From Streptomyces sp. Root1304 (GTDB lineage Bacteria; Actinomycetota; Actinomycetes; Streptomycetales; Streptomycetaceae): a stretch of DNA of 64,000 bases. Numbering within the stretch: the first letter of the stretch is position 1; each line of letters begins with the position of its first letter. Made by a program: the position numbers and the translations under genes. The DNA is taken from assembly GCF_001426405.1 (NCBI RefSeq), contig NZ_LMEP01000012.1:325948-389947 (forward strand), read 5' to 3'. Below are positions 1 to 8,245 of this stretch, piece by piece. The notes beneath the pieces are model-generated. The model was not told the DNA's origin, ran no database searches, and saw only the letters and a program-made list of their open reading frames with translations.

Positions 1-1
1 C

Positions 2-1237
2 CACCGCGACCAGGTCGACCGGGTCCTCGGCCTCGTCGACGCCGTCATCTGGGTCGTCGACCCCGAGAAGTACGCGGACGCCGCCCTCCACGAGCGGTAC
101 CTCCGGCCGCTCGCCGGGCACGCCGAGGTCACCTTCGTCGTCCTCAACCAGATCGACCGGCTCGGCACGGAGGCCGCCGACCTCGTCCTCGACGACCTGC
201 GCCGCCTCCTCGACGAGGACGGCGTGGCACTCGGCGAGCACGGCGAACCCGGCGCGACCGTGCTCGCCGTCTCCGCGCTCACCGGCGACGGCGTACCCGA
301 ACTCCGCGAGATGGTCGGGCGTTTCGTCCAGGAACGCACCGCCCCCGAGCGGCGCCTCGCCGCCGACGTCGACGCCGCCGCCATCCGGCTGCGCCCCGCC
401 TATCTCGCCGACGGCCGGCCCGGCCTCGACGAGCGGTCCCGGGACGCCTTCACCGACCGGCTCGCCGTCGCCGTCGGCGCGCAGGCGGCGGGCGAGGCCG
501 CCGAGCGGGTCTGGCGCCGGGGCGCGATCCGCGCCTGCGGGACGCCGTGGCTGCGGCTCTACCGCTGGTACGAGCGGATGCGCGCACACGGTTCCACCGA
601 CCCGCACCTCGCCTCCCCGGTCGAGGACGAGGTGACGGCGCGCCAGCGCGTCGAGCAGGCGGTACGGATCGTCGCCGACGAGGCCTCGCGCGGGCTCCCG
701 GCGCCCTGGGCGCAGGCGGTGCGCGAGGCGGCCGCGCGCGGGGCGGAGGGGCTGCCCGAGGCGCTCGACGAGCTGACCGCGAGCATCGGCGACCCGGCCG
801 CGCGGCCGCCCAGGCCCGCCTGGTGGCCCGCCGCCGTCCTCGCCCAGGTCGCGATGACGCTCCTCCAGATCTTCGGCGCGCTGTGGCTGGTGGGGCAGAT
901 CGTGGGTGTCGTGGAGCCGGGGCTGCTGCCGCCGGTCCTCGTGATGCTCGGCGGCATCATCGGCGGGCCGCTCGTCGAATGGGCCTGTGAGGGCGCGGTG
1001 AAGGGGCCGGCCCGGCGGTACGGGCAGGAGGCCGAGCGGCGCCTGCGGGAGGCCGCGGCCGCCTGTGGCAGGGCCCGGGTGCTCGATCCGGTGGCGGCGG
1101 AACTGGTGCGCTACCGGGAGGTGCGCGAGCAGTACGCGACCGTGACGGGGACGCGGCCGGGCACCCGGATCGTGGGCGGGACCCGCGCCGGGACGACGCG
1201 GCTCGGGGCGACGCGGGCGGGGGTACGGGCTAGGTAG
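2..1237 (+). CDS. Membrane-associated Era-like GTPase, 3' part (5' end outside window)
   Basis: The reading frame is open from the first bases, so only the last ~411 residues are visible; a GTG at 224 is internal. Near the left edge the translation has a DAVIWVVDPEKY segment followed by VVLNQID, which fits the G3 surroundings and the G4 (NKxD-like, here NQID) motif of an Era/YfjP-type P-loop GTPase. The P-loop itself lies upstream. After a charged helical stretch come two hydrophobic segments (window 820-990) compatible with a membrane hairpin. The tail is rich in Arg, Thr and Gly with a repeated GTR/GATR pattern. Actinobacterial GTPases of this type often occur as adjacent pairs, so a sister gene may lie upstream. 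The cellular role is not known. Confidence 0.75.
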   Translation, partial: HRDQVDRVLGLVDAVIWVVDPEKYADAALHERYLRPLAGHAEVTFVVLNQIDRLGTEAADLVLDDLRRLLDEDGVALGEHGEPGATVLAVSALTGDGVPELREMVGRFVQERTAPERRLAADVDAAAIRLRPAYLADGRPGLDERSRDAFTDRLAVAVGAQAAGEAAERVWRRGAIRACGTPWLRLYRWYERMRAHGSTDPHLASPVEDEVTARQRVEQAVRIVADEASRGLPAPWAQAVREAAARGAEGLPEALDELTASIGDPAARPPRPAWWPAAVLAQVAMTLLQIFGALWLVGQIVGVVEPGLLPPVLVMLGGIIGGPLVEWACEGAVKGPARRYGQEAERRLREAAAACGRARVLDPVAAELVRYREVREQYATVTGTRPGTRIVGGTRAGTTRLGATRAGVRAR

Positions 1238-1270
1238 CGGCCCCCCAGGGCCCCCGGGCCGCCTCCGGGA

Positions 1271-1298
1271 CCCCAGGGGCCCCGTGCCCCAGGGGCCC
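1271..1298. repeat. GC-rich direct repeat with hairpin potential after the GTPase gene
   Basis: CCCCAGGGGCCC occurs twice (1271-1282 and 1287-1298), inside a run of GGGCCC-type palindromes from about 1240 to 1320. Several overlapping stem-loops could form. It lies 34 bases after the GTPase stop and may act as a factor-independent terminator, although there is no T tract. The rest of the 258-base gap up to ssb shows no clear feature. Confidence 0.4.
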
Positions 1299-1495
1299 GC
1301 GCCCCCAAGGGCCCCCGGAATGGACCCCGCCCTCTCCCGTCTCCTGCGATTCACCCTTCCGGGTGGGGGAGTTGTCCCCATCCGTCCGGCCGTCCACAGG
1401 CTCCGGCGGGTTCTTCCCGATGGCTCCACGATGGTGTCGACCGGCGAAGAGGCCGGAGAAGACGCGGCAGGTGAGAGCAGGGTGGGGGACGGATC

Positions 1496-2110
1496 ATGAA
1501 CGAGACGACCGTGACGCTCGTCGGCAACGTGGCGACGGCGGTGGAGTACCGGGACACGGCGACGGGCGGGGTCGCCAGGTTCCGTTTCGCGGTGCCGACG
1601 CGCCGCTGGGACCGGGTGCAGGAGCTCTGGTCCGACGGGCCGACGAGCTTCTACACGGTGTCGGCCTGGCGTTCGCTCGGAGCCAATCTCGCCGCCTCGG
1701 TCTCGGTCGGCGAACCGCTCGTGGTGCACGGGCGGTTGCGGGTGCGGGAGGACGAGCGCGACGGGCAGCGGAAGACCTTCGTGGACGTGGCCGCGCTGGC
1801 GGTGGGCCATGATCTGAGCCGGGGGACGTCGGCGTTCCGGCGCGCGGCGAGGCAGGAACAGCGGCCGGAACCGGCGGCGGGGGTGGAACCGGGGGCGGCG
1901 GGGACAGCGGCTCGGACCGGTCTGACGCGTGACCCCGTCGTCGGGTCGACGCGTGACCCGGCCCCCCGTCCGACGCTCCGTCAGGCGAACGCCGAGCCCG
2001 ACCCGTGGGCCGTGGCCGCCGAGGACGCGGAAGGCGTCGGGGGCGCCGTGGCGGGCGCCGTGACGGAGGCCGTCGCGGGGGCGGGAGCGCGCTTGGTGAC
2101 CGCCCCCTGA
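1496..2110 (+). CDS. ssbB: Single-stranded DNA-binding protein, SsbB-like
   Basis: This is a 204-residue OB-fold protein. The N-terminal ~115 residues carry SSB hallmarks: NETTVTLVGNVATAVEYR, then FRFAVPTRRWDR, then SFYTVSAWRSLGANLAASV and the GEPLVVHGRLRVRE strand. It binds ssDNA during replication, repair or segregation. The C-terminal half is low complexity, and the protein ends VTAP instead of the acidic DDDIPF-type tip by which housekeeping SSBs recruit partners. In Streptomyces that combination marks the second paralogue, SsbB, linked to chromosome segregation in sporulation. ATG at 1496 is preceded by GGGGGACGG. The assignment to SsbB rather than SsbA rests on the missing tip and the genomic context. 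Confidence 0.85.
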   Translation: MNETTVTLVGNVATAVEYRDTATGGVARFRFAVPTRRWDRVQELWSDGPTSFYTVSAWRSLGANLAASVSVGEPLVVHGRLRVREDERDGQRKTFVDVAALAVGHDLSRGTSAFRRAARQEQRPEPAAGVEPGAAGTAARTGLTRDPVVGSTRDPAPRPTLRQANAEPDPWAVAAEDAEGVGGAVAGAVTEAVAGAGARLVTAP

Positions 2111-2156
2111 CCATCCGTCGTGGGGATTTGTCGACCAACTCGCTTTGTGGATAACG

Positions 2157-2171
2157 ATTCCGAGTCGGAAT
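2157..2171. promoter_or_regulatory. Perfect 15-bp palindrome, candidate operator
   Basis: ATTCCGA-G-TCGGAAT is a perfect 7-1-7 inverted repeat. It sits between ssbB and the surface-protein gene, about 165 bases before the latter's start. The stem is too short and not T-flanked enough for a terminator. No regulator gene adjoins it, so the binding protein is unknown. Confidence 0.35.
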
Positions 2172-2334
2172 GCTTATCTGACCGGATGGCCGGGCACCGG
2201 GGGGTTCCGCATCCCTAGGATTCCCGGGTACTCATGTGGCACGTGAGCCCATCGAGTCTGTGAATCTGCTGGCGTGCGCTCCCCCCACGCAAATCGACCA
2301 TGTTTGCGGAGTGACGCGCCCGGAGGGGAATGCA

Positions 2335-3786
2335 ATGTTTTCAGTTCGAGGGCGAGGCGTAGCCCGTCTCGCCGCTGCGACTCTCGTCTCCGGCCTCGTC
2401 GCGGCCGGAGCGATGGCGACGGCCGGTCCGGCGTTCGCCGCTGACGACGCCGCGGGTACCGGTGGTGTGACGGCGAAGCTCGGCGGCATGACCGACCGTG
2501 GCGACGTCGACATCGCAGAGAAGGACGGCGGCGCCTGGAAGAGGTGGCCCCGGCCCGTGACCGGTGGCCTCTTCAAGATGCAGGTCGAGGGCGGGGGAAC
2601 GCTCCAGACCTACTGCATCGACATCCGCACCGAGGCGAAGCACGACTTCGACTACAAGGAAGTCGGCTGGGGCGAGTCCTCGCTGCACAACAACGACAAC
2701 GCGGGCAAGATTCTCTGGGTCCTGGAGAACGCCTACCCGAAGAACTCCGCCGAGGCCCTCGGCGCGAAGCTCGGCGTCGACCTCTCCAAGAACGAGGCCG
2801 CCGCGGGTACGCAGGCCGCGATCTGGACGTTCTCGGACGACGTGCGGGCGACGCCCCGTAGCGCCGACGCCAAGAAGCTGACCGACTTCCTCCTGAAGGA
2901 GGCCGTGAAGCTCCAGGAGCCGAAGGCCTCCCTCTCGCTCTCCCCGTCCTCCGTGGCCGGCAAGGCCGGTGACAAGATCGGTCCGATCACCGTCGCCACC
3001 AACGCCGAGACCGCGAAGCTCCAGGCCGCCGCCGGCACCCCCGACGGCGTCAAGGTCGTCGACAAGGCCGGCAAGCCGGTCACCGAGGCCAAGAACGGCG
3101 ACGAGGTCTTCTTCGACGTTCCGGCCGGCACCGCCGACGGCACCGCCGAGCTGACCGCCTCCGCCACCACCAAGGTCTCCCTGGGCCGTGCCTTCGTCTC
3201 CATCGACGGCCCCTCGCAGACCCTGATCCTGGCCGGCTCCAGCGACTCCACCGTCACGGCCAAGGCCTCCGCCAGCTGGGCGAAGAAGGGTGCCGTCCCG
3301 GCCGTCACGGTCGCCAAGGACTGCGCCAAGGGCGGCCTGGAGGTCATCGCCTCCAACAAGGGCGACGAGGCGTGGACCTTCGACCTGAAGGGCACCTCGT
3401 ACACCGTCGCCGCCGGTGAGACGAAGACCATCGCGGTCCCGCTCGCCGAGGACGAGGCGTACAAGTTCACCATCACCGGCCCGAACAACTTCGAGGAGAC
3501 CTTCGAGGGCGTCCTGGACTGTAAGACGGCCCCTCCCGGCCCGCAGCCGTCCGAGACCCCCAGCACGGAGCCCTCGACCCCGGCCTCGCCGTCCCCGTCG
3601 ACCCCGGCCGGCACCACCGGTGACACCACGGGCGGCACGACCGGCTCCACCACCGGTGGCGGCGACCTCGCCGAGACCGGCAGCTCCAACGCCACCCCGA
3701 TGATCGCCGGCATCGCCGCCGCGCTCGTCGTGGTCGGTGGCGGCGCGGTGTTCTTCCTCCGCAAGAAGAAGACCGCGGGCCAGTAG
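2335..3786 (+). CDS. Sortase-anchored thioester-domain (TQXA) surface protein
   Basis: A 483-residue secreted wall protein. The start at 2335 is chosen because GGAGG lies about 8 bases upstream and a signal peptide follows directly (cleavage after AGPAFA, near residue 36); an in-frame upstream start at 2236 would bury the signal. Residues ~75-175 resemble the thioester (TQXA) domain: Cys94 in TYCIDIR and Gln160 in GTQAAIW are placed to form the internal Cys-Gln thioester that such adhesins use to bind host or environmental amines. Two beta-sandwich-like repeats and a Ser/Pro/Thr-rich stalk follow. The C terminus has LAETG (445-449), a hydrophobic segment and RKKK, the classic sortase sorting signal. 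The gene stands alone and is followed by a hairpin. The ligand is unknown. Confidence 0.88.
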   Translation: MFSVRGRGVARLAAATLVSGLVAAGAMATAGPAFAADDAAGTGGVTAKLGGMTDRGDVDIAEKDGGAWKRWPRPVTGGLFKMQVEGGGTLQTYCIDIRTEAKHDFDYKEVGWGESSLHNNDNAGKILWVLENAYPKNSAEALGAKLGVDLSKNEAAAGTQAAIWTFSDDVRATPRSADAKKLTDFLLKEAVKLQEPKASLSLSPSSVAGKAGDKIGPITVATNAETAKLQAAAGTPDGVKVVDKAGKPVTEAKNGDEVFFDVPAGTADGTAELTASATTKVSLGRAFVSIDGPSQTLILAGSSDSTVTAKASASWAKKGAVPAVTVAKDCAKGGLEVIASNKGDEAWTFDLKGTSYTVAAGETKTIAVPLAEDEAYKFTITGPNNFEETFEGVLDCKTAPPGPQPSETPSTEPSTPASPSPSTPAGTTGDTTGGTTGSTTGGGDLAETGSSNATPMIAGIAAALVVVGGGAVFFLRKKKTAGQ

Positions 3787-3830
3787 CCCACACCATCACG
3801 GGACGGGCTGAACGCCGTCCCTTGAGAACG

Positions 3831-3864
3831 ATGACCCCGGACCGCTTCGGCGGGCCGGGGTCAT
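3831..3864 (+). terminator. Hairpin terminator between convergent genes
   Basis: ATGACCCCGG (3831-3840) and CCGGGGTCAT (3855-3864) form a perfect 10-bp stem 45 bases after the surface-protein stop. The aldo/keto reductase gene converges from the right, so the hairpin may act in both directions. A smaller GGACGG/CCGTCC hairpin lies just before it. Confidence 0.75.
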
Positions 3865-3918
3865 CGCATGTGCGGGGGTCGTTCCGACCCGCCCGGTCCG
3901 CCTAGGCGCTCGACCCGT

Positions 3919-4956
3919 TCACCCCGCCGCCCCGCAGCGCTCCGTGTCGATCTCCGCGAGGGTGGAGGCGTTGTAGCGGGGGCCCCGCACGGTCGAGGCG
4001 TTCAGGATCCGGCCCGCCGCTTCGAGGGTCTCGGCCGGGACGGCCAGGTCCGGGGTGGCCAGGTTCTCCGCCAGGTGGGCCGTCGAGCGGGTGCCGGGGA
4101 TCGCGACGACGTGCGGGCCCCGGGAGAGGACCCAGGCCAGCGCCAGCTGCGCCAGCGTCACACCGGCGTCCTCCGCGAGCCGGGCCAGTTCGCGCCGCAG
4201 CAGCAGGTTCGCCGGGTAGTGGTCGGCGCCGAAACGGGGCATGCCCCGCCGGATGTCGCCGGCCGGGAGGCCGTCGAGGTCCGGCGGGGTCGCCGTCAGG
4301 AAACCGCGGGCCAGCGGGCTGAACGCCACCAGGGCGACGCCCAGCTCGCGGGCCGCCGCCAGGGTGCCCTGCTCGGGGTTGCGCGACCAGAGGCTGTACT
4401 CGTTCTGGAGCGCGGCGATCGGATGCACCGCGTGGGCCCGCCGCAGCGTCGCGGCCGAGGCCTCGGACAGACCCAGCGCGCGTACCTTCCCGGCCTCGAC
4501 GAGCTCGGCCATCGCGCCGACGCTCTCCTCGACCGGCACCTGCCGGTCGATCCGGTGCAGGTAGTACAGGTCGATCACGTCGGTACGCAGCCGGGCCAGC
4601 GCCTCGTCGGCGGTGCGGCGGATCGTCCCCGGCCGGCCGTCGATGACCCGCTGCCCGTCGACACCGGTCATCCCGCACTTGCTGGCCAGCACGATCCGGT
4701 CCCGGTGGCCGGACAGCACCCGGCCGACCAGCGACTCGTTGGCGCCGAAGCCGTACAGCGCGGCCGTGTCGAAGAGCGCGACCCCCCGGTCCAGGGCGGT
4801 CAGGAGCAGCTTCTCGGCGGCCTCGGGCTCCGGGGCGACCCCGTACGCGTGGCTGAGGTTCATGCACCCCAGGCCGATCGCCGGGACCTCGAACGGGCCG
4901 ATCCGGCGCGGCGCGCGGCCGGAGCCGCCCGCCGCCGCCGTGCTCGCCGCGTTCAC
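3919..4956 (-). CDS. Aldo/keto reductase, last gene of the protocatechuate operon
   Basis: A 345-residue NADPH-type aldo/keto reductase with the full catalytic tetrad: Asp63 and Tyr68 in LFDTAALYG, Lys93 in LASKCG and His134 in LYYLHRID. The GTG start at 4956 overlaps the stop of the upstream ligC-like gene by four bases (GTGA), so translation is probably coupled. Its substrate cannot be read from sequence. Its position suggests reduction of an aldehyde or keto intermediate, or a detoxifying role alongside ring cleavage, but no such enzyme belongs to the textbook 4,5-cleavage route. It could also be a passenger gene. Confidence 0.85.
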   Translation of the reverse strand: MNAASTAAAGGSGRAPRRIGPFEVPAIGLGCMNLSHAYGVAPEPEAAEKLLLTALDRGVALFDTAALYGFGANESLVGRVLSGHRDRIVLASKCGMTGVDGQRVIDGRPGTIRRTADEALARLRTDVIDLYYLHRIDRQVPVEESVGAMAELVEAGKVRALGLSEASAATLRRAHAVHPIAALQNEYSLWSRNPEQGTLAAARELGVALVAFSPLARGFLTATPPDLDGLPAGDIRRGMPRFGADHYPANLLLRRELARLAEDAGVTLAQLALAWVLSRGPHVVAIPGTRSTAHLAENLATPDLAVPAETLEAAGRILNASTVRGPRYNASTLAEIDTERCGAAG

Positions 4957-5927
4957 GCGCCCGCGACGGCGTCGAGCTGCTTCTCCAGGTCCGCCAGCGT
5001 CCGGTAGCACGGCATCACCTGGGCGATGGAGGAGTTCGGCTCGCGGCCCTCGCGGATCGCGGCGACGAACTCGCGGTCCTGGAGCTCGATGCCGTCCAGC
5101 GAGACGTCGACCCCGCTCACGTCGATCGGCTCGTCCTTGCCGGTGACCAGGTCGTCGTACCGGGCGAGGTAGGTGCCGGTGTCGCCGATGTACCGGAAGA
5201 AGGTGCCGAGCGGGCCGTCGTTGTTGAACGACAGCGACAGGGTGCAGAGGGCGCCGTTCTCCGCGCGGAGCTGGATCGACATGTCCATCGCGATGCCCAG
5301 CTCGGGGTGGATCGGGCCCTGCATGGCGTTGGCCTGCACGATCGGCGATCCGGTCTGGTACGCGAACAGGTCGACCGTGTGCGCGGCGTGGTGCCACAGC
5401 AGGTGGTCGGTCCAGGAACGCGGCTTGCCGAGCGCGTTGAGGTTCGTACGGCGGAAGAAGTACGTCTGCACGTCCATCTGCTGGATGGAGAAGTCCCCGG
5501 CCCGGACCTGCTGCCGCACCCACTGGTGGCTCGGGTTGAAGCGCCGGGTGTGGCCCACCATGGCGACGAGACCGGTGCGCTGCTGCGCCGCCAGGCAGGC
5601 CTCGGCGTCGGCGAGGGACGCCGCCAGCGGGATCTCGGTCTGGACGTGCTTGCCCGCTTCGAGGCAGGCCAGGGTCTGCGCGGCGTGCATCGGCGTGGGC
5701 GTGGCCAGGATGACGGCGTCGACGTCGTCCATCGCCAAGACCTCGTCGAGATCGGCGACGGCGCGGTCGATGCCCTGCTCGGCGGCGAACTTCCGGCCGC
5801 TCTCCAGGCTGCTGCTCACGACGGCGGCGACCTCGACGCCCTTGATCCGCCGGAGCGCGGCCGCGTGCTTGGCACCGAAGGCGCCGCCTCCGGCCAGGGC
5901 GATCCGTACGGGCTGGTCGTCAGTCAT
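4953..5927 (-). CDS. ligC: 4-carboxy-2-hydroxymuconate-6-semialdehyde dehydrogenase (LigC-like, Gfo/Idh/MocA family)
   Basis: A 324-residue oxidoreductase with an N-terminal Rossmann motif (GGGAFG at 13-18) and a C-terminal Gfo/Idh/MocA domain; the usual EKP segment reads TEIP (97-100). LigC enzymes oxidise the hemiacetal form of the ring-cleavage product of protocatechuate to 2-pyrone-4,6-dicarboxylate with NAD(P)+. The family alone does not fix the substrate; the assignment comes from the gene lying four bases after ligAB and in one run with ligI, ligJ and ligK. AAGGAG, inside the last codons of ligAB, serves as ribosome binding site. Confidence 0.8.
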   Translation of the reverse strand: MTDDQPVRIALAGGGAFGAKHAAALRRIKGVEVAAVVSSSLESGRKFAAEQGIDRAVADLDEVLAMDDVDAVILATPTPMHAAQTLACLEAGKHVQTEIPLAASLADAEACLAAQQRTGLVAMVGHTRRFNPSHQWVRQQVRAGDFSIQQMDVQTYFFRRTNLNALGKPRSWTDHLLWHHAAHTVDLFAYQTGSPIVQANAMQGPIHPELGIAMDMSIQLRAENGALCTLSLSFNNDGPLGTFFRYIGDTGTYLARYDDLVTGKDEPIDVSGVDVSLDGIELQDREFVAAIREGREPNSSIAQVMPCYRTLADLEKQLDAVAGA

Positions 5928-5931
5928 GTCG

Positions 5932-7239
5932 TCACTCCTTCACGGCGGGCTCCTGGGCCCGCGGGTGGTTTTCCAGGATCAGGTGGCCGACGGCGGTGTT
6001 GGACGCGGGCACATGGTAGAAGCGGTGCTTGACCTCGATCTCACCGGACTCGTCGAGGTCGCTCATCGCGCCGCGGGCGATCAGCCACATGACCAGCTCG
6101 ATGCCTTCGGAGCCGGCCTCCTCCACGTACTCCAGGTGCGGCACCTCCGCCAGGCCCGTCGGGTCGTCGATCAGCCGGTCGAGGAAGGCGTTGTCCCACT
6201 CCCGGTTGATGAGCCCCGCGCGCGGGCCCTGCAGCTGGTGGCTCATGCCGCCGGTGCCCCACACCTGGACGTTCAGCGGCCGGTCGTAGGACTCGATCGC
6301 CCTGCGCAGCGCCTGCCCGAGCTTGAAGCACCGGGCGCCGGACGGCACCGGGTACTGCACCACGTTGACGTGGAAGGGGATCACCTTGCACGGCCACTTC
6401 TCGACGTCGCCGAACATCAGCGACAGCGGGACGGTGAGGCCGTGGTCGACGGTCATCTCGTTGACGAGGGTGAGGTCGAAGTCGTCCCTGATCAGCGAGT
6501 GCGCGATGTGCGCGGCCAGGTCGGGGTCGCCCTCGATGCCGGGGACCGGGCGGGGCCCGTACCCCTCGTCGGCGGTGGGGTAGGCCGCGCCGGTGCCGAG
6601 CACGAAGGTCGGGATCAGCGACTGGTCGAACGAGCTGGCGTGGTCGTTGTAGACCAGGAAGATGACGTCGGGGGTGTTCTCCCGCTCCCAGCGCCTGGAG
6701 TACTCGTACCCCTCGAAGACCGGCTTCCAGTAGGGCTCCTCGGTCTTCCCGAGGTCCATCGCCGCGCCGATCGCCGGCACGTGCGAGGTGAACACGGCAC
6801 CGGTGACGGTGGCGTGCTCGGCCGGCGGGTTCGGGTCGGCGTAGGCGGCGTCGAGGACGGCGTGGTCGATGCGGTTGCCCTCGACGGAGCGGCCGCCGCC
6901 GACCATCATGTCGCGGTACTCCTGCTCGGTCATCCCGGTCATGGAGCCCGCCATCTGCTGGAACGACAGGCCCAGCGTCGCCCCCCACTTGGCGAGGAAG
7001 TAGATGTTGCCGCCCTCGCGCATCGCCGCGTTGAGGTCGCGGTCGAGCAGCGCCTGCTTCTGCTCCTCGCGGAGCGGCCAGGCCTCCAGGTAGGCGCGCT
7101 CGTCGGCGAGGTACAGCGCCCGGTTCTCCGCCGTCATCAGCGACATGCAGAACTGGTTGAGGTGGTAGCCCTTGGCGGACTGCTCGGCGTCGAAGATCGT
7201 GGTTCCCGGAACCAGTTTGTACGTCTTGTCCAGTGCCAT
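5932..7239 (-). CDS. ligAB: Protocatechuate 4,5-dioxygenase, alpha and beta subunits fused
   Basis: A 435-residue type II extradiol dioxygenase. Residues ~1-125 match the small LigA (alpha) subunit (YHLNQFCMSLM near 25). Residues ~142-435 match the catalytic LigB (beta) subunit: iron ligands His153 (FTSHVPAIG) and His200 (YNDHASSFD), catalytic His334 (GMSHQLQG) and the Glu in SEGIE (377-381). It opens protocatechuate between C4 and C5. In Sphingobium the subunits are separate; gallate dioxygenase DesB is fused in the opposite order (LigB-like first). Here the order is A then B, which favours protocatechuate over gallate, though gallate activity cannot be excluded. GGAG precedes ATG 7239. Confidence 0.9.
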   Translation of the reverse strand: MALDKTYKLVPGTTIFDAEQSAKGYHLNQFCMSLMTAENRALYLADERAYLEAWPLREEQKQALLDRDLNAAMREGGNIYFLAKWGATLGLSFQQMAGSMTGMTEQEYRDMMVGGGRSVEGNRIDHAVLDAAYADPNPPAEHATVTGAVFTSHVPAIGAAMDLGKTEEPYWKPVFEGYEYSRRWERENTPDVIFLVYNDHASSFDQSLIPTFVLGTGAAYPTADEGYGPRPVPGIEGDPDLAAHIAHSLIRDDFDLTLVNEMTVDHGLTVPLSLMFGDVEKWPCKVIPFHVNVVQYPVPSGARCFKLGQALRRAIESYDRPLNVQVWGTGGMSHQLQGPRAGLINREWDNAFLDRLIDDPTGLAEVPHLEYVEEAGSEGIELVMWLIARGAMSDLDESGEIEVKHRFYHVPASNTAVGHLILENHPRAQEPAVKE

Positions 7240-7264
7240 GCCCGGACTCCAATCGTGAGGCGGG

Positions 7265-8182
7265 TCAGTCGGCTTCGGGCCAGTACAGGCGCGTCGGGTT
7301 GTCCACCAGCAGCTTGCGCCGCAGCTCCGGCGTCGTCGCGATGTCGGGGACGAAGTCGACGAGCAGACCGTCGTCGGGCATGTGGTTCGTCAGGTTGGGG
7401 TGCGGCCAGTCGGTGCCCCACAGCACGCGGTCCGGGAACTCCTCGACCACCCGCCGGGCGAAGGGGACGACGTCGCGGTACGGCGCCCGCTCCCCGTAGA
7501 GGGCCGGCGGGCCGTCGGTCGACAGCCGCTCCGGGCAGGAGACCTTGCACCAGATGTCCGGCTTCGCGCGCATGAAGTTCAGGAACGCCTCGAACTCCGG
7601 TCCTTCCGGGTCCTTGGTGACATCGGGCCGGCCCATGTGGTCGATGACCAGCGGCACGGGGATCGAGAGGAAGAAGTCGCGCAGGTCGGCGAGGTCGGCC
7701 GCCTCGAAGTAGACGACGACGTGCCAGCCGTACGGCGCGATGCGCTCGACGACGTCCCACAGGTCCTGCCGGGGCGCCGCGTCGACGAGCCGCTTGACGA
7801 AGTTGAACCGCACGCCGCGGACCCCCGCCTCGTGCAGCTCCCGCAGCTCCTCGCCCGAGACGTCCGGCCGTACGGTGGCGACGCCCCTGGCCGTTCCGTC
7901 CGAGGCCCGCAGGGCGTCGACCATGGCGCTGTTGTCGGCGCCGTGGCAGGTCGCCTGGACGACGACGCTACGGGCGAAGCCCAGGTGGTCGCGCAGCTGG
8001 AAGAGCTGGTCCTTGGAGGCGTCGCAGGGGGTGTACTTCCGCTCGGGCGCGAAGGGGAACTCCGCGCCCGGTCCGAACACGTGGCAGTGCGCGTCCACGG
8101 CGCCCTCGGGCACCTGGAAGCGGGGCTTGCTCGGGCCGGCGTACCAGTCCAGCCAGCCGGGGGTCTTCTCGAAGTCGGTCAT
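7265..8182 (-). CDS. ligI: 2-pyrone-4,6-dicarboxylate hydrolase (LigI)
   Basis: A 305-residue amidohydrolase-superfamily lactonase that opens 2-pyrone-4,6-dicarboxylate to 4-oxalomesaconate. The N-terminal VDAHCHVFGP (His32, His34), the central VIDHMGRPD and the late LWGTDWPHPN with its conserved Asp follow the LigI pattern; characterised LigI needs no metal despite the HxH. Length agrees with the family (~290-300). ATG 8182 is chosen because the protein then begins as LigI does; the open frame upstream is an Arg/Ser-rich artefact overlapping ligK. It lies 25 bases before ligAB and 52 after ligK. Confidence 0.9.
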   Translation of the reverse strand: MTDFEKTPGWLDWYAGPSKPRFQVPEGAVDAHCHVFGPGAEFPFAPERKYTPCDASKDQLFQLRDHLGFARSVVVQATCHGADNSAMVDALRASDGTARGVATVRPDVSGEELRELHEAGVRGVRFNFVKRLVDAAPRQDLWDVVERIAPYGWHVVVYFEAADLADLRDFFLSIPVPLVIDHMGRPDVTKDPEGPEFEAFLNFMRAKPDIWCKVSCPERLSTDGPPALYGERAPYRDVVPFARRVVEEFPDRVLWGTDWPHPNLTNHMPDDGLLVDFVPDIATTPELRRKLLVDNPTRLYWPEAD

Positions 8183-8245
8183 CGTCAGTCCTCGTCGGTC
8201 GTCGTCGGGCCTCGTCCGTGCTCGTCCGCCGTCGTCAGTCCTCGT
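8182..8245. repeat. 14-bp direct repeat flanking the ligK-ligI junction
   Basis: TCGTCAGTCCTCGT occurs at 8182-8195 and again at 8232-8245, 50 bases apart. The second copy contains the ligK stop codon and the first begins at the ligI start codon. The intervening bases are degenerate copies of CTCGTC, as expected from local duplication or slippage at the end of ligK. Confidence 0.6.

Noticed and set aside
1240..1320. CRISPR-like or satellite array in the GGGCCC-rich region
   Set aside because: Only two exact 12-bp copies and no regular spacers; it is low-complexity sequence with hairpin potential.
5173..7575. A long plus-strand frame opposite ligC and ligAB
   Set aside because: No protein-like motifs; the opposite strand encodes dioxygenase and oxidoreductase with catalytic residues.
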